Of a DNA stretch of 64,000 nucleotides, positions 51,072 through 59,771 are shown one piece after another. The notes under the pieces were generated by a model that saw only the letters and a program-made list of their open reading frames with translations, ran no database searches and was not told where the DNA came from. Origin of the DNA: Tropicibacter sp. R16_0 (GTDB lineage: Bacteria > Pseudomonadota > Alphaproteobacteria > Rhodobacterales > Rhodobacteraceae); assembly GCF_017743935.1 (NCBI RefSeq), contig NZ_JAGHRE010000011.1:62001-126000 (forward strand), in the 5' to 3' direction. The position numbers and the translations under genes were made by a program. Positions within the stretch are counted from its first letter, which is position 1. Every line of letters starts with the position of its first letter.

Positions 51072-51400
51072 TCAAAGATCGACAGGTCAAGCTCCAGCAG
51101 TTCGCCCATCCAGACAGCCCGATCCCGGTGATCCTCAAGATGCTCACCGGTGTCGGGGTGGGTGAAGATTGTCAGCCCTTGCCGGTTCAACATCAGCCAA
51201 GGCAACACCTGGTCCAGTGCATCAGCGCCAAAACCCAGCTGGCAACTCCACCGTGGATGCGGCCCGACATTTCGTTCGTGCATCCGGCCCATGGTGACGG
51301 CAGGAAACAGCCGGGCAGCTTCTTCGCAAACGGTTCGTGCGGTTTCGACGGTGTCTGCGCCAAAGTAGACGTGTGCGTGATAACCTTTGATCTCGGGCAT
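51068..51400 (-). CDS. DOPA 4,5-dioxygenase family protein
   Basis: The 110-aa protein matches the small DOPA-4,5-dioxygenase-like family: IKGYHAHVYFGADTVETAR (His ligands), VGPHPRWSCQLGFG, GLTIFTHPDTG and the end DHRDRAVWMGELLELDL. Plant and fungal members cleave catechols; bacterial ones are largely uncharacterised. TAGGAGCCGAC fixes the ATG at 51400. It is convergent with the synthetase, overlapping by four bases. Confidence 0.88.
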   Translation of the reverse strand: MPEIKGYHAHVYFGADTVETARTVCEEAARLFPAVTMGRMHERNVGPHPRWSCQLGFGADALDQVLPWLMLNRQGLTIFTHPDTGEHLEDHRDRAVWMGELLELDLSIFD

Positions 51401-51521
51401 GTCGGCTCCTATCATTGTTGGAGCAATGTGACATCCGCACGCCCGGTATCGTCAAGTCACGACTGCAAGCGTCGGCGCACAAGAGCTGTGCGCCGTTGAA
51501 ACTGACGACCGCCAGCCGCCT

Positions 51522-52481
51522 TTATTCGTCGCGATGGTGCAGGATGCGTCCAATGGAGTTCATCAAGAGCTGTGCCGCCAGGATCGATGTGCTGCCCGTC
51601 GGGTCATAGTCCGGCGCAACTTCGACCAGGTCCATGCCGACGATCTCGCCGCGTTGTGCCAGTCCGTCGATTAGTTCCAGGACCTCATAGTACATGAAAC
51701 CACCATGGCTGGGTGTGCCGGTGCCGGGCGCGATGGACGGATCAAACGCGTCGATGTCCACGGTCAGGTAGTAACGGGCGCCTTCGGGAATGCGTTTGAG
51801 CATCGCCTCGATACCCATCTTTCGAACATGGCGGACAGACTGAATGTCCGATCCCATCGAACGGGCGTCTTCGTAGCCGTCTTTTGCGGTGGACGAGACG
51901 TTGCGAATGCCGATCTGGCTGAGCCCGGTGACATAGGGTTTCTCGGCCGCCCGACGCATCGGGTTGCCGTGACCATAGCGCACACCGTGGCGTTCATCGA
52001 CAAAGTCCAGATGTGCATCGATCTGCACCACATGGATCGGCTCTTGGTCGTCAAAGGCGTTGATGCAGGGGATGTTGATCGAATGATCGCCCCCCAGAAC
52101 CACCGGCAGAGCGCCGGCTTGCAGCATCTTTCGGACACCGTGTTCGATGTTGGCGTGGCTTTGAATTGTGTCAGTGTGGACGATGTCGGCGTCGCCGATG
52201 TCGACGATGGTGACCTTGGCGGGGTCCAGATAGGTCACGTCGTCCTCAAAATCATACGCTCCGGCGTGGCCAAAGGAAAACAGGGTCGATGCCTCACGGA
52301 TCGCACGCGGCCCCATCCGAGTACCCGAACGCCACTGGGTGCCGAAGTCAAACGGCGCGCCCATGACGGCCACATCGGCGTCGATCTGGTCCCAATCTTC
52401 GACGTATGGGTATTTTCCGAAAGTGCAGATTCCTACGAAAGGCAGGTTGAGGCGTCCGCTGTCGTAACCGTGTTTGGCCAT
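51522..52481 (-). CDS. speB: Agmatinase family ureohydrolase
   Basis: The 319-aa ureohydrolase has its binuclear Mn ligands in VVLGGDHSINIP (His), VVQIDAHLDFVDE (three ligands) and TVDIDAFDPSIAPGTGTPSH (two Asp). It cleaves urea from a guanidino compound such as agmatine or guanidinobutyrate; the sequence alone does not separate these. No polyamine gene is adjacent, so the symbol reflects family only. Confidence 0.88.
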   Translation of the reverse strand: MAKHGYDSGRLNLPFVGICTFGKYPYVEDWDQIDADVAVMGAPFDFGTQWRSGTRMGPRAIREASTLFSFGHAGAYDFEDDVTYLDPAKVTIVDIGDADIVHTDTIQSHANIEHGVRKMLQAGALPVVLGGDHSINIPCINAFDDQEPIHVVQIDAHLDFVDERHGVRYGHGNPMRRAAEKPYVTGLSQIGIRNVSSTAKDGYEDARSMGSDIQSVRHVRKMGIEAMLKRIPEGARYYLTVDIDAFDPSIAPGTGTPSHGGFMYYEVLELIDGLAQRGEIVGMDLVEVAPDYDPTGSTSILAAQLLMNSIGRILHHRDE

Positions 52482-52592
52482 GTTGTGTTCCCTGTCATTT
52501 TCCTCAGCCTAGACTGCTGACTTGGGGCAAGAACAGTTCGAAAGCGTCAAAACGCGTCGGAGGCCGCGCAATTTGCGGCCTCCGTGCGGCAT

Positions 52593-53537
52593 TTAGTAAA
52601 GCGCAACGGGGTTGATGATCATCTGAACGGTACCGCGAATGCGGGCCTGGCCCAGAACAAACATGAACTCGTTGACGCCATCGGCCAGGACCGGGCCCGT
52701 GTTCATGGTTTCAAGGATGTAGATGCCATGGTCTTTGAGCAATATGACGTGGCCATAGAACGCGCCATCGCCCGGCGCAGGCGGAACCGGCTCGATGCCC
52801 CACGTGTCTGCCCCCACAGCCATTACGTCGAGCGAGGCCAGATAACGGGAACCGCTGACACTGATACCGGGTTCACCCGATACCCAGGCGGTGGGGTCAG
52901 CCTCTAGCATGTTTTCGGTCCAGCCTGTGTGAAACAGAACAATGTCACCTTTGCCGATACTGACACCTTGTGCCTCGGCGGCAGCCTTGATCTCCTCTTC
53001 GCCAAAATGTTCGCCGGCCGTCAAGAAATCCTTACCTGCGTGTTTAGCCATGTCGAGGATAACTGCGCGGCCAACCAATGGCGGGATGTTGTGCACACCC
53101 AACTTGGTCAACCCGGTGATGGCCGAGATCTCTTTCTCGTCGGCGCAGTTATAGTAGAACCCACCTTCGCCCAGATGGCCCAATCCGTCGATCTGGCTGC
53201 CGATGCCGACCCAAGTCTGGAGCAGGTCATCGTTGTAGTTGCCCGGATAGCCAAAGGCGGTAAGTTTTTGGCCGCCCTGTTGGTTGGGCTGAACCACTTG
53301 CAAGCTGAGCGAGCGCGGCGGAAAGGCGGGTGTATTGGAATCGATTACAATGCCAAGCGGTGTAGATTTGCCCTGCTTGATCAACGCCGCGGCCTTAATC
53401 GTGTTTTCAGGGCTAACCAAGTTGGCGGAACCAAGTTCGTCGCCTTCACCCCATTTGGACGGGGTGCAGTCAGCGGCCCAGGTGCTGGTTGCAAGGCTGA
53501 TGGCACAGGCAATTCCTGCGAATATTGATGTCTTCAA
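52593..53537 (-). CDS. Exported cyclase-family (KynB-like) hydrolase
   Basis: The 314-aa protein begins with a signal peptide (KTSIFAGIACAISLATSTWA). The cyclase/kynurenine-formamidase fold follows, with GSQIDGLGHLGEGG in the place of the HxGTHxDxxxH metal motif; the first His of the GTH triplet is Gln here. Later LFHTGWTENML and AVGADTWGIEPVPP are typical. I chose a TTG start at 53537 because GGGAGGAAGACC lies directly before it and the signal peptide begins there; the only longer start, at 53600, lacks a site. Substrate unknown. Confidence 0.82.
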   Translation of the reverse strand: MKTSIFAGIACAISLATSTWAADCTPSKWGEGDELGSANLVSPENTIKAAALIKQGKSTPLGIVIDSNTPAFPPRSLSLQVVQPNQQGGQKLTAFGYPGNYNDDLLQTWVGIGSQIDGLGHLGEGGFYYNCADEKEISAITGLTKLGVHNIPPLVGRAVILDMAKHAGKDFLTAGEHFGEEEIKAAAEAQGVSIGKGDIVLFHTGWTENMLEADPTAWVSGEPGISVSGSRYLASLDVMAVGADTWGIEPVPPAPGDGAFYGHVILLKDHGIYILETMNTGPVLADGVNEFMFVLGQARIRGTVQMIINPVALY

Positions 53538-53654
53538 AGGTCTTCCTCCCAATTGGTTCGGGAAAACGCCGAACGTGTACAGCCTAACACGAATTGGCAA
53601 TTCACAAAGGGGAGGCGCCGGAGAAGCTACCGCATAGGTAGAATTGTCCTAACG

Positions 53655-54299
53655 TCACGTTTCAGTAGGTGCCCAGCGATCGGGGTGGGCTGCGGCAAAG
53701 GCCGGGTGAGCATTGCACGCTGCTTCCACGCCCAGAAGGCGCGGCATATCGCTGATGTCAGCACCCCAACGGCGGGCGTTATAAAGCTGCGGCATCAGGC
53801 AGATGTCGGCCAGTCCTGGGGTGTCGCCGGTGCAGAACGGGGTTTGGTCATAGGCGCTCAGCAGGGTCTCGAACGCCTGCAAACCGGGTCGGATGAAATG
53901 TGTCATCCAATCCCCTGGCATTCCGTCAGCTCCCCCACTGAGCCCAGTCGCATGTTTGGCGACCTGCAGGTTGCAGACCGGATGAATGTCGACGGCAATG
54001 GCATGTGCAAGGGCTTGCGCTTGCGCGCGCGGTCCAGGCTCTGTGGGCAGCAGACCCAGGTTTCGCGTCTGATCCAGATAATCCAGGATTGCCAGAGATT
54101 GCGTCAAACGAAGCCCGTCGATTTCCAGTACGGGTACGAACCCTTGCGGATTGCGTGCAAGATGCTCTGGGGATTTGTGCTCGCCTTTGACCAGATCCAC
54201 GGAAATGGCCTGATACTGGATCCCTGCCAAGTGCAACGCAATGCGCAACCGATAACTGGCCGAAGACCGCCAATAGTCAAAAAGGATCGTGTTGCTCAT
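53655..54299 (-). CDS. maiA: Maleylacetoacetate isomerase
   Basis: The 214-aa zeta-class glutathione transferase has the catalytic motif as WRSSASYRLRIAL (family SSxSxRVRIAL). NPQGFVPVLEIDGLRLTQSL is the glutathione site, and FCTGDTPGLADICLMPQLYN lies in the C-terminal half. It converts maleylacetoacetate to fumarylacetoacetate, the step between HmgA and FahA, both encoded upstream in the same direction. It is the last gene of the homogentisate group, separated from it by a small hairpin. Confidence 0.95.
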   Translation of the reverse strand: MSNTILFDYWRSSASYRLRIALHLAGIQYQAISVDLVKGEHKSPEHLARNPQGFVPVLEIDGLRLTQSLAILDYLDQTRNLGLLPTEPGPRAQAQALAHAIAVDIHPVCNLQVAKHATGLSGGADGMPGDWMTHFIRPGLQAFETLLSAYDQTPFCTGDTPGLADICLMPQLYNARRWGADISDMPRLLGVEAACNAHPAFAAAHPDRWAPTET

Positions 54300-54325
54300 C
54301 GGGGCCTCCGTACGCGTGCCTTCGA

Positions 54326-54343
54326 CCGGCCCTGATAGGCCGG
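54326..54343 (-). other. Intercistronic hairpin before maiA
   Basis: CCGGCC (54326-54331) pairs with GGCCGG (54338-54343) around six bases, in the 66-base gap between the VOC gene and maiA. No T run follows. It may mark an mRNA processing point or partial stop. Confidence 0.4.
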
Positions 54344-54365
54344 CCGTTTACTCAGTTTAGCGGGT

Positions 54366-54911
54366 TTAGCCCGCTTTGTTCAGCTCTTTGGCGTGCAGCC
54401 AGTCGGCGTGTTTGGGGGCTTTTTTGGTCACGGACCATTCGTTCAGCATGTCCCACTTCACCTCATCCATACGCTTGAGCATGGCTTCTTCTTCCGGATC
54501 CGGGCAGGCCAGTTCGACACGGTGGCCGTTGGGATCAAAGAAATAGATCGAATGGAAGATCGAATGATCGGTGACACCCAGAACTTCGACGCCATTTGCC
54601 TCAAGGTGCTCCTTGAACTCGATCAGGGTCTCGCGGTCCTTGACCTTGAACGCGATGTGCTGAACCCAGATCGGGGTGTTCGGGTCGCGGCCCATTTCAG
54701 GCTTGGTGGGCAATTCAAAGAACGCCAGCACGTTGCCGTCGCCTGCATCCAGGAACAGGTGCATGTAGGGATCGGGTTCGTGGGTGGACGGCACGTGGTC
54801 CTCGGCAATGGCCAGGATGAAATCCATGTTCAGCATCTTGCCGTACCATTCCACCGTCTCCTTCGCGTCCTTGCAGCGATAGGCGACGTGGTGGATTTTT
54901 TCGACTTTCAT
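54366..54911 (-). CDS. VOC family protein (glyoxalase/dioxygenase fold)
   Basis: The 181-aa protein has two beta-alpha-beta-beta-beta modules. Candidate metal ligands are in KIHHVAYRCKDAKETVEWYG (His), LAFFELPTKPEMG (Glu), WVQHIAFKVKDRETLIEFKE (His) and FFDPNGHRVELACP (Glu), the full His-Glu-His-Glu set. It is too short for 4-hydroxyphenylpyruvate dioxygenase. It sits three bases from the DUF2783 gene inside the homogentisate operon, so it likely acts on an aromatic or ring-cleavage product. Confidence 0.88.
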   Translation of the reverse strand: MKVEKIHHVAYRCKDAKETVEWYGKMLNMDFILAIAEDHVPSTHEPDPYMHLFLDAGDGNVLAFFELPTKPEMGRDPNTPIWVQHIAFKVKDRETLIEFKEHLEANGVEVLGVTDHSIFHSIYFFDPNGHRVELACPDPEEEAMLKRMDEVKWDMLNEWSVTKKAPKHADWLHAKELNKAG

Positions 54912-54914
54912 GTA

Positions 54915-55115
54915 TCAAACCTCCTTATTGAGCGCGGCAGCCGCCAGCGCTTGGGTCAGGATCGCGCGGTTTCCAATGTGGTTTGCCAGCACCAGTACCA
55001 GCCGCGCGTTCAGCGCGTCGCTGTCGGCCTTATCGAGGCCCTCGTGGGTTGCCAGCAGTTCGGCGTAGAAATCATCTGCGCCGTCGATGTTCGGGGTCAG
55101 GATCAGGTCATCCAT
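54915..55115 (-). CDS. DUF2783 domain-containing small protein
   Basis: The 66-aa protein (DDLILTPNIDGADDFYAELL, then LNARLVLVLANHIGNRAILT) matches DUF2783, a small helical family of unknown function. It lies five bases after the FAD monooxygenase gene and three before the VOC gene. This tight coupling suggests it is an accessory subunit of the monooxygenase, comparable to the small coupling protein reported for 3-hydroxyphenylacetate 6-hydroxylase; that is inference. Confidence 0.85.
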   Translation of the reverse strand: MDDLILTPNIDGADDFYAELLATHEGLDKADSDALNARLVLVLANHIGNRAILTQALAAAALNKEV

Positions 55116-55120
55116 CTGGG

Positions 55121-56731
55121 TTACTCCTTGCCTGTGGCGCGACGGATCGCGGCGCGGATCTGGGGTTCGTCAAAGCTGGGTCGGCGCGCGGCCACATGCT
55201 GATCCGGGCGGATCAGGTACACACCGCTGTCGTTGTCTCCCAGGTAGCGTTCTTTCAGTGCCAGGGTCGCATCGTCCTTGACCGACAGCGCCAGGCGGGT
55301 GACCTCAACGCCGTCTTCTTCGATCAGATCCGGAGCGTCCGCGTCGATCGTGAGGAGGGTGAATTTGTCTGCCAGCTTGGGCAACAGGAACTCATCCCCC
55401 AGCGGCGCATCGGGGCAGGGCGAGCCGGGTCGCGTGCGCGCCGGGCCATCCAACGCGTCGGCCGAATTCAAGGGCGAGCCATCATAGGTGCAGGGCACCG
55501 ACAGGCGGCCCGAGTTCACCAGCGGGCGCGCAAATTCGTGATGCTCACTCAGGTCCAGTACAGCGTCGCGCAGGATGCGGCTCATCTCGGATTTGGGCGT
55601 GATGAAGTCGGTGGAACGCGACGAGTTCAGGATGTTTTCATCCGCGCCGTGAACCCGCTCCATGTCATAGCTGTCCAGCAGGCTTTCGGGCGCTTTGCCT
55701 TCCATCACCAGTTTCAGCTTCCAGATCAGGTTGTCGGTGTCCTGCAGGCCCGAGTTTGCCCCTCGCGCGCCAAAGGGTGAAACCTGATGTGCAGCGTCGC
55801 CGGCAAAGATCACGCGACCATGACGGAACTGCTCCATCCGGCGGCATTGGAAGGTGTAGATGCTGACCCATTCCAGCTCGAACTGGACATCTTCGCCCAG
55901 CATCGCCTTGAGGCGTGGGATCACGTTTTCGGGGCGCTTTTCACGCTCCTTGTCGATGTCCCAACCCAGTTGCAGGTCGATGCGCCAGACGCCATCAGGC
56001 TGTTTGTGCAGCAGCGCCGATTGGCCCTTGTTGAAAGGCGGATCGAACCAGAACCAGCGTTCGGTCGGGAAATCGGCATCCATGATCACATCGGCGATCA
56101 GGAAGTTGTCTTCGAACACGCGACCGACAAAATCTTTGCCCAGCATCCGGCGTGTGGGTGAGCCTGCACCGTCACAGGCGATCAGCCAATCGGCTTCGAG
56201 CGTATAGGACCCTTCGGGGGTCTCGACCTCAAGCTTCACATGGTCGGGGTGGGTGCCGATGGCTTCAACCTTGTTGCGGCCGCGGATCTCGATCGGTGCG
56301 CCTTGCTCTTGCAGCTCGCGGACGCGGTTCACCATGTATTCTTCGAAATAGTACTGCTGTAGATTGATAAACGCCGGGCGCGCGTGGCCCTCTTCGGGCA
56401 GCAGGTTGAAGTCATAGACCTGGCGGTCGTCAAAGAACACCTTGCCTAGGTTCCACTGCACCCCCTTGTCGACCATCGGCTGGCCGCATCCCAGACGGTC
56501 CAGGATTTCCAGCGGACGTTTGGCGAAACAGATCGCGCGGCTGCCAAAGCTGACCTTGTCGTTGTCGTCCAGCACGACAACCTCGATCCCCTGCTGGGCC
56601 AAGTCAATCGCAGCGGCCAGGCCGACGGGGCCTGCGCCGATCACCGCGACCTTGTGCCGGACCGGCGCGGGCGCGTCCTGATCCGGGCTGCGGTCATAGG
56701 CATAAAGTGGAACTTCGAAAATCTTGTTCAT
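55121..56731 (-). CDS. FAD-dependent aromatic monooxygenase (MhpA/MhaA-like)
   Basis: The 536-aa class A flavoprotein hydroxylase has the dinucleotide fold KVAVIGAGPVGLAAAIDLAQ, the middle DWLIACDGAGSPTRRMLG (DG motif) and the FAD ribityl motif GRVIFAGDAAHQVSPFGARG. It resembles 3-(3-hydroxyphenyl)propionate hydroxylase MhpA. In a homogentisate operon a ring hydroxylation that makes homogentisate, for example from 3-hydroxyphenylacetate, is the natural guess. GGGGGGAGAGCCC precedes the ATG at 56731. Confidence 0.9.
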   Translation of the reverse strand: MNKIFEVPLYAYDRSPDQDAPAPVRHKVAVIGAGPVGLAAAIDLAQQGIEVVVLDDNDKVSFGSRAICFAKRPLEILDRLGCGQPMVDKGVQWNLGKVFFDDRQVYDFNLLPEEGHARPAFINLQQYYFEEYMVNRVRELQEQGAPIEIRGRNKVEAIGTHPDHVKLEVETPEGSYTLEADWLIACDGAGSPTRRMLGKDFVGRVFEDNFLIADVIMDADFPTERWFWFDPPFNKGQSALLHKQPDGVWRIDLQLGWDIDKEREKRPENVIPRLKAMLGEDVQFELEWVSIYTFQCRRMEQFRHGRVIFAGDAAHQVSPFGARGANSGLQDTDNLIWKLKLVMEGKAPESLLDSYDMERVHGADENILNSSRSTDFITPKSEMSRILRDAVLDLSEHHEFARPLVNSGRLSVPCTYDGSPLNSADALDGPARTRPGSPCPDAPLGDEFLLPKLADKFTLLTIDADAPDLIEEDGVEVTRLALSVKDDATLALKERYLGDNDSGVYLIRPDQHVAARRPSFDEPQIRAAIRRATGKE

Positions 56732-56870
56732 GGGCTCTCCCCCCTCAAACAGTGCCATTAGGCACAAGTTTCCTGGGACCCGGCGGCGACCCGCCGGGAG
56801 TGATGGTTCATGGTCTTACGTTTCGGTCCGGGGCGACACGATCTGGATCAAATCCGCCCCGGCGGGTGCC

Positions 56871-57821
56871 TTAGCCCTGCAGCTCGGCCCACATTTCCAG
56901 ATCGCGCTTGTCGGTCCAGATCCGGGGGTGAGCGATGCCACGGGCCTCGTCATAGGCGCGGGCGACGTTGAAGGGCAGGCAGTGCTCGTAGATTGCGTAA
57001 TCGGCAAACTTTGGATCGCATTCGGCGCGCACCGCGTCCCAAGCCTCCTTCAGCGAGCCACCGCGTGCGGCGATGCGCTGAACCGGGCGATAGGTGCTTT
57101 CGACGAAATCGCGGGTGTTTTCGATGGCTGCGTTCACCATTTCTTTGCCGACAAGCGCGTCGCCGCGACCTGGCGCAATCGCGTCCACGTCATAGGCTTT
57201 GATGTTGTCGAGCGTCTGACCCCAATCGGCGAAGTGGCCATCACCGCAATAGCAGGCCGAGTGGTATTCGACGATGTCGCCGGTGAACATAACGTTCTGG
57301 TCCGGCACATGGATCACCGCGTCACCGGCCGTATGGGCGCGGCCGATCTGTTTGATGTCGACCCGGCGTTTGCCGAGGAAGACGGTCATCTGATCGGTGA
57401 ACGTGGTGGTCGGGTAAGTTAGACCGGGGATGCTTTCGTGGCCTTCGAACAGGCGGGGGAAGCGTTGGAACTCGCTGTCCCAATCCTCTTGCCCGCGTTC
57501 CAGCACCATGTTGTAGGCAGCGTTCGACATGATGATCTGCTGCGCGTTGAAGGCCGAGGCCCCTAGTACGCGCACCGCATGATAGTGGGTCAGCACAACA
57601 TGGGTGATCGGCTTGTCGGTGACCGAGCGCACGCATTCGATCACTTTGTTGGCCAGACGCGGGGTGGCCTGTGCCTCGACGATCATCACGCTGTCGTCGC
57701 CGATGATCACGCCCGAGTTCGGGTCGCCCTCGGCTGTAAAGGCGTAAAGGCCTTCGCCGATCTCATCGAATGTGATCTTTTTCTCAGACATGTCCCCTTG
57801 GGACGCGAATGCTTTTGCCAT
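56871..57821 (-). CDS. MBL-fold metallo-hydrolase with altered metal motif
   Basis: The 316-aa protein has the beta-lactamase fold: GVIIGDDSVMIVEAQATP, VVLTHYHAVRVLGAS, IKQIGRAHTAGDAVIHVP (His163) and NVMFTGDIVEYHSACY (Asp182). The HxHxDH signature is reduced to HYHAVR (residues 79-84), losing the Asp and third His of the second metal site, so at most one metal may bind. AAGGAACACC precedes the ATG at 57821. It lies 11 bases after fahA in the homogentisate operon. The reaction is unknown. Confidence 0.88.
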   Translation of the reverse strand: MAKAFASQGDMSEKKITFDEIGEGLYAFTAEGDPNSGVIIGDDSVMIVEAQATPRLANKVIECVRSVTDKPITHVVLTHYHAVRVLGASAFNAQQIIMSNAAYNMVLERGQEDWDSEFQRFPRLFEGHESIPGLTYPTTTFTDQMTVFLGKRRVDIKQIGRAHTAGDAVIHVPDQNVMFTGDIVEYHSACYCGDGHFADWGQTLDNIKAYDVDAIAPGRGDALVGKEMVNAAIENTRDFVESTYRPVQRIAARGGSLKEAWDAVRAECDPKFADYAIYEHCLPFNVARAYDEARGIAHPRIWTDKRDLEMWAELQG

Positions 57822-57832
57822 TTTGGTGTTCC

Positions 57833-59092
57833 TTATTCTGCGGGCCACGCAACAGCGGGCAGGATTTTCCCGGTGCAGTCGCCAAAGCCGATTGTGTAGC
57901 CGTCGCCGCGCGCATTGCCGCGCAGGGTCAGCGTGTCGCCGTCTTCGATGAAGCCGCGGGTTTCGCCAGTTTCCAGCGTGAAGGGTTCACGACCCGCCCA
58001 GCTGAGCTCCATCAGCGAGCCGTATTCCTCGCGAACGGGGCCGGAGATTGTGCCGGAACCCAGCAGGTCGCCGCTGTTCATCTCGCACCCGCCGATGGCG
58101 TGGTGGCACAGTTGCTCGGCGGCCGAGTAGTACATGCGGTTGTAGTTGGTCTTGGCGATGACAGACGCGGTGTCGGCGCCTTCGGGCTGCATCAGCACCT
58201 CAAGCTCGATGTCATAGAGGCCATCTTTGCTGCCGTTCAGGTAAGGCAGCAGTTCCTTGTCGCGGGAAGGCGTCGGCGCGCGGAAGCTCTCCAGCGCTGC
58301 AGCCGTCACGATCCAGGGGCTGATCGAGGTGCCAAAGGCTTTGCCCTGGAACGGACCCAGCGGCTGGTATTCCCAGCCCTGGATGTCACGCGCGGACCAG
58401 TCGTTGAGCAGGACGTAGCCAAAGATCATGGCATCGGCCTCATCCACGGTGATCGGCTGGCCAAAGTCCGAGCCGGTGCCGACGATGGCACCCATTTCCA
58501 GCTCGATGTCCAATCGCTTGGACGGGCCGAACGAGGGCATCTCGGCATCGGGTGCCTTGGTCTGACCGTTGGGGCGATGGATCGGCGTGCCCGAGACCAC
58601 AACGGACGAGGCGCGACCGTTGTAGCCGATCGGGATGTGCAGCCAATTGGCGGGCAGATCGGGTGAGCCACGCAGGATTGCGCCCATGTTCTGGGCATGC
58701 TGCTTGCCCGCGTAGAAATCGGTGTATTCGCTGACTGCAAAGGGCATGTGCAGCTCGGCGTCAGCAGCAGGGATCAGCAGCGGCTCGACCTTGTCCTGCT
58801 CATCGGATCCTTCGGCCAGCAGAGAGGTCAGACGCTCACGAAACGCAGCCCAGACGGCGGGGCCTTCTTCCATCAGAACGTTCCAGAACGGCAAGTCGAA
58901 AAGTGGCTCGTCCGACAGAGAGATCAGCCCCTCATCTTCGGCTGCAGTGACGTCCAGGATCATGTCGCCGATGGCGACACCGCAGCGGGGGTCGGTGCCT
59001 TTGGTCGAAAACACGCCATAAGGCAGGTTGTTGAGCGGAAACGGGTGGTTGGCGTCGTTGGCCGAGGTCACCCAGGATGTCATCAATGGCAT
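57833..59092 (-). CDS. fahA: Fumarylacetoacetase
   Basis: At 419 aa it hydrolyses fumarylacetoacetate to fumarate and acetoacetate, the last step of tyrosine/homogentisate breakdown. The N-terminal domain starts SWVTSANDANHPFPLNNLPY. Active-site segments YTDFYAGKQHAQNMGAILRG (His), ELEMGAIVGTGSDFG (Glu) and LLNDWSARDIQGWEYQPLGP (Asp) are complete. AAAGGATATGGA precedes the ATG at 59092; a second ATG at 59083 is possible. Confidence 0.97.
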   Translation of the reverse strand: MPLMTSWVTSANDANHPFPLNNLPYGVFSTKGTDPRCGVAIGDMILDVTAAEDEGLISLSDEPLFDLPFWNVLMEEGPAVWAAFRERLTSLLAEGSDEQDKVEPLLIPAADAELHMPFAVSEYTDFYAGKQHAQNMGAILRGSPDLPANWLHIPIGYNGRASSVVVSGTPIHRPNGQTKAPDAEMPSFGPSKRLDIELEMGAIVGTGSDFGQPITVDEADAMIFGYVLLNDWSARDIQGWEYQPLGPFQGKAFGTSISPWIVTAAALESFRAPTPSRDKELLPYLNGSKDGLYDIELEVLMQPEGADTASVIAKTNYNRMYYSAAEQLCHHAIGGCEMNSGDLLGSGTISGPVREEYGSLMELSWAGREPFTLETGETRGFIEDGDTLTLRGNARGDGYTIGFGDCTGKILPAVAWPAE

Positions 59093-59140
59093 TCCATATC
59101 CTTTTCGTATCTCGCAAGGGTCTTTGCCCCGCGCATATCT

Positions 59141-59764
59141 TTAAGCTGCCGGTCGCAGCGATTTCAGGCCCAACAGGATCGCGGCGACAATCATGAAGCT
59201 GCCTCCGATCCGATCAAGCCAGAGTTTTGCAGGCCCTTTGAGCCGGTTTGCCAGCCAACTGGCGCTGGCGCCATATGCGGTCAGAAACAGCCCGTCCAGG
59301 GTCAGGTAGGTCGCGGACAGGATCACGAACTGCGGCCAGAACGGCAGGCTGGCGTTGATGAACAGAGGGAACAGCGCGGCAAAGAACACCACTGCCTTGG
59401 GGTTGGCCGCCGAGGTGATGAACCCCTGCAGCCACAGCGCCTTGCGGCTTGTACGCTGTGCGTCTTGCGCTGCGCCGGGTTTGGCCCGCAGGATGGTGCG
59501 GGCGCCGAGAAACACCAGATAGGCAACTCCCAGCCACTTGATCACCGTCAGTGCCGTGGCCGAGGTGGCAATCACCGCTGCCAGACCCAGACCTGCGGCC
59601 AACATCTGGAACAGGTTCGCCGTCAGATCACCCGCTGCGGTGAACATCCCGCGCCCCAGCCCGTTTGCTGCCGAATTGGACAGCATCAGCAGCTGGCTGG
59701 GTCCCGGTGTGCTCATCAGCAGCAGGACGGTGACAACATATGTGATCCAGATGTCAAAGCTCAT
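59141..59764 (-). CDS. LysE family translocator
   Basis: The 207-aa inner-membrane protein has about six helices. The N-terminal ITYVVTVLLLMSTPGPSQLL with the TPGP motif and GFITSAANPKAVVFFAALFP with NPK are LysE/RhtB signatures. Members export amino acids or related metabolites. Its position between hmgA (seven bases) and fahA suggests export of an aromatic amino acid or intermediate. Confidence 0.9.
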   Translation of the reverse strand: MSFDIWITYVVTVLLLMSTPGPSQLLMLSNSAANGLGRGMFTAAGDLTANLFQMLAAGLGLAAVIATSATALTVIKWLGVAYLVFLGARTILRAKPGAAQDAQRTSRKALWLQGFITSAANPKAVVFFAALFPLFINASLPFWPQFVILSATYLTLDGLFLTAYGASASWLANRLKGPAKLWLDRIGGSFMIVAAILLGLKSLRPAA

Positions 59765-59771
59765 GATCGGC

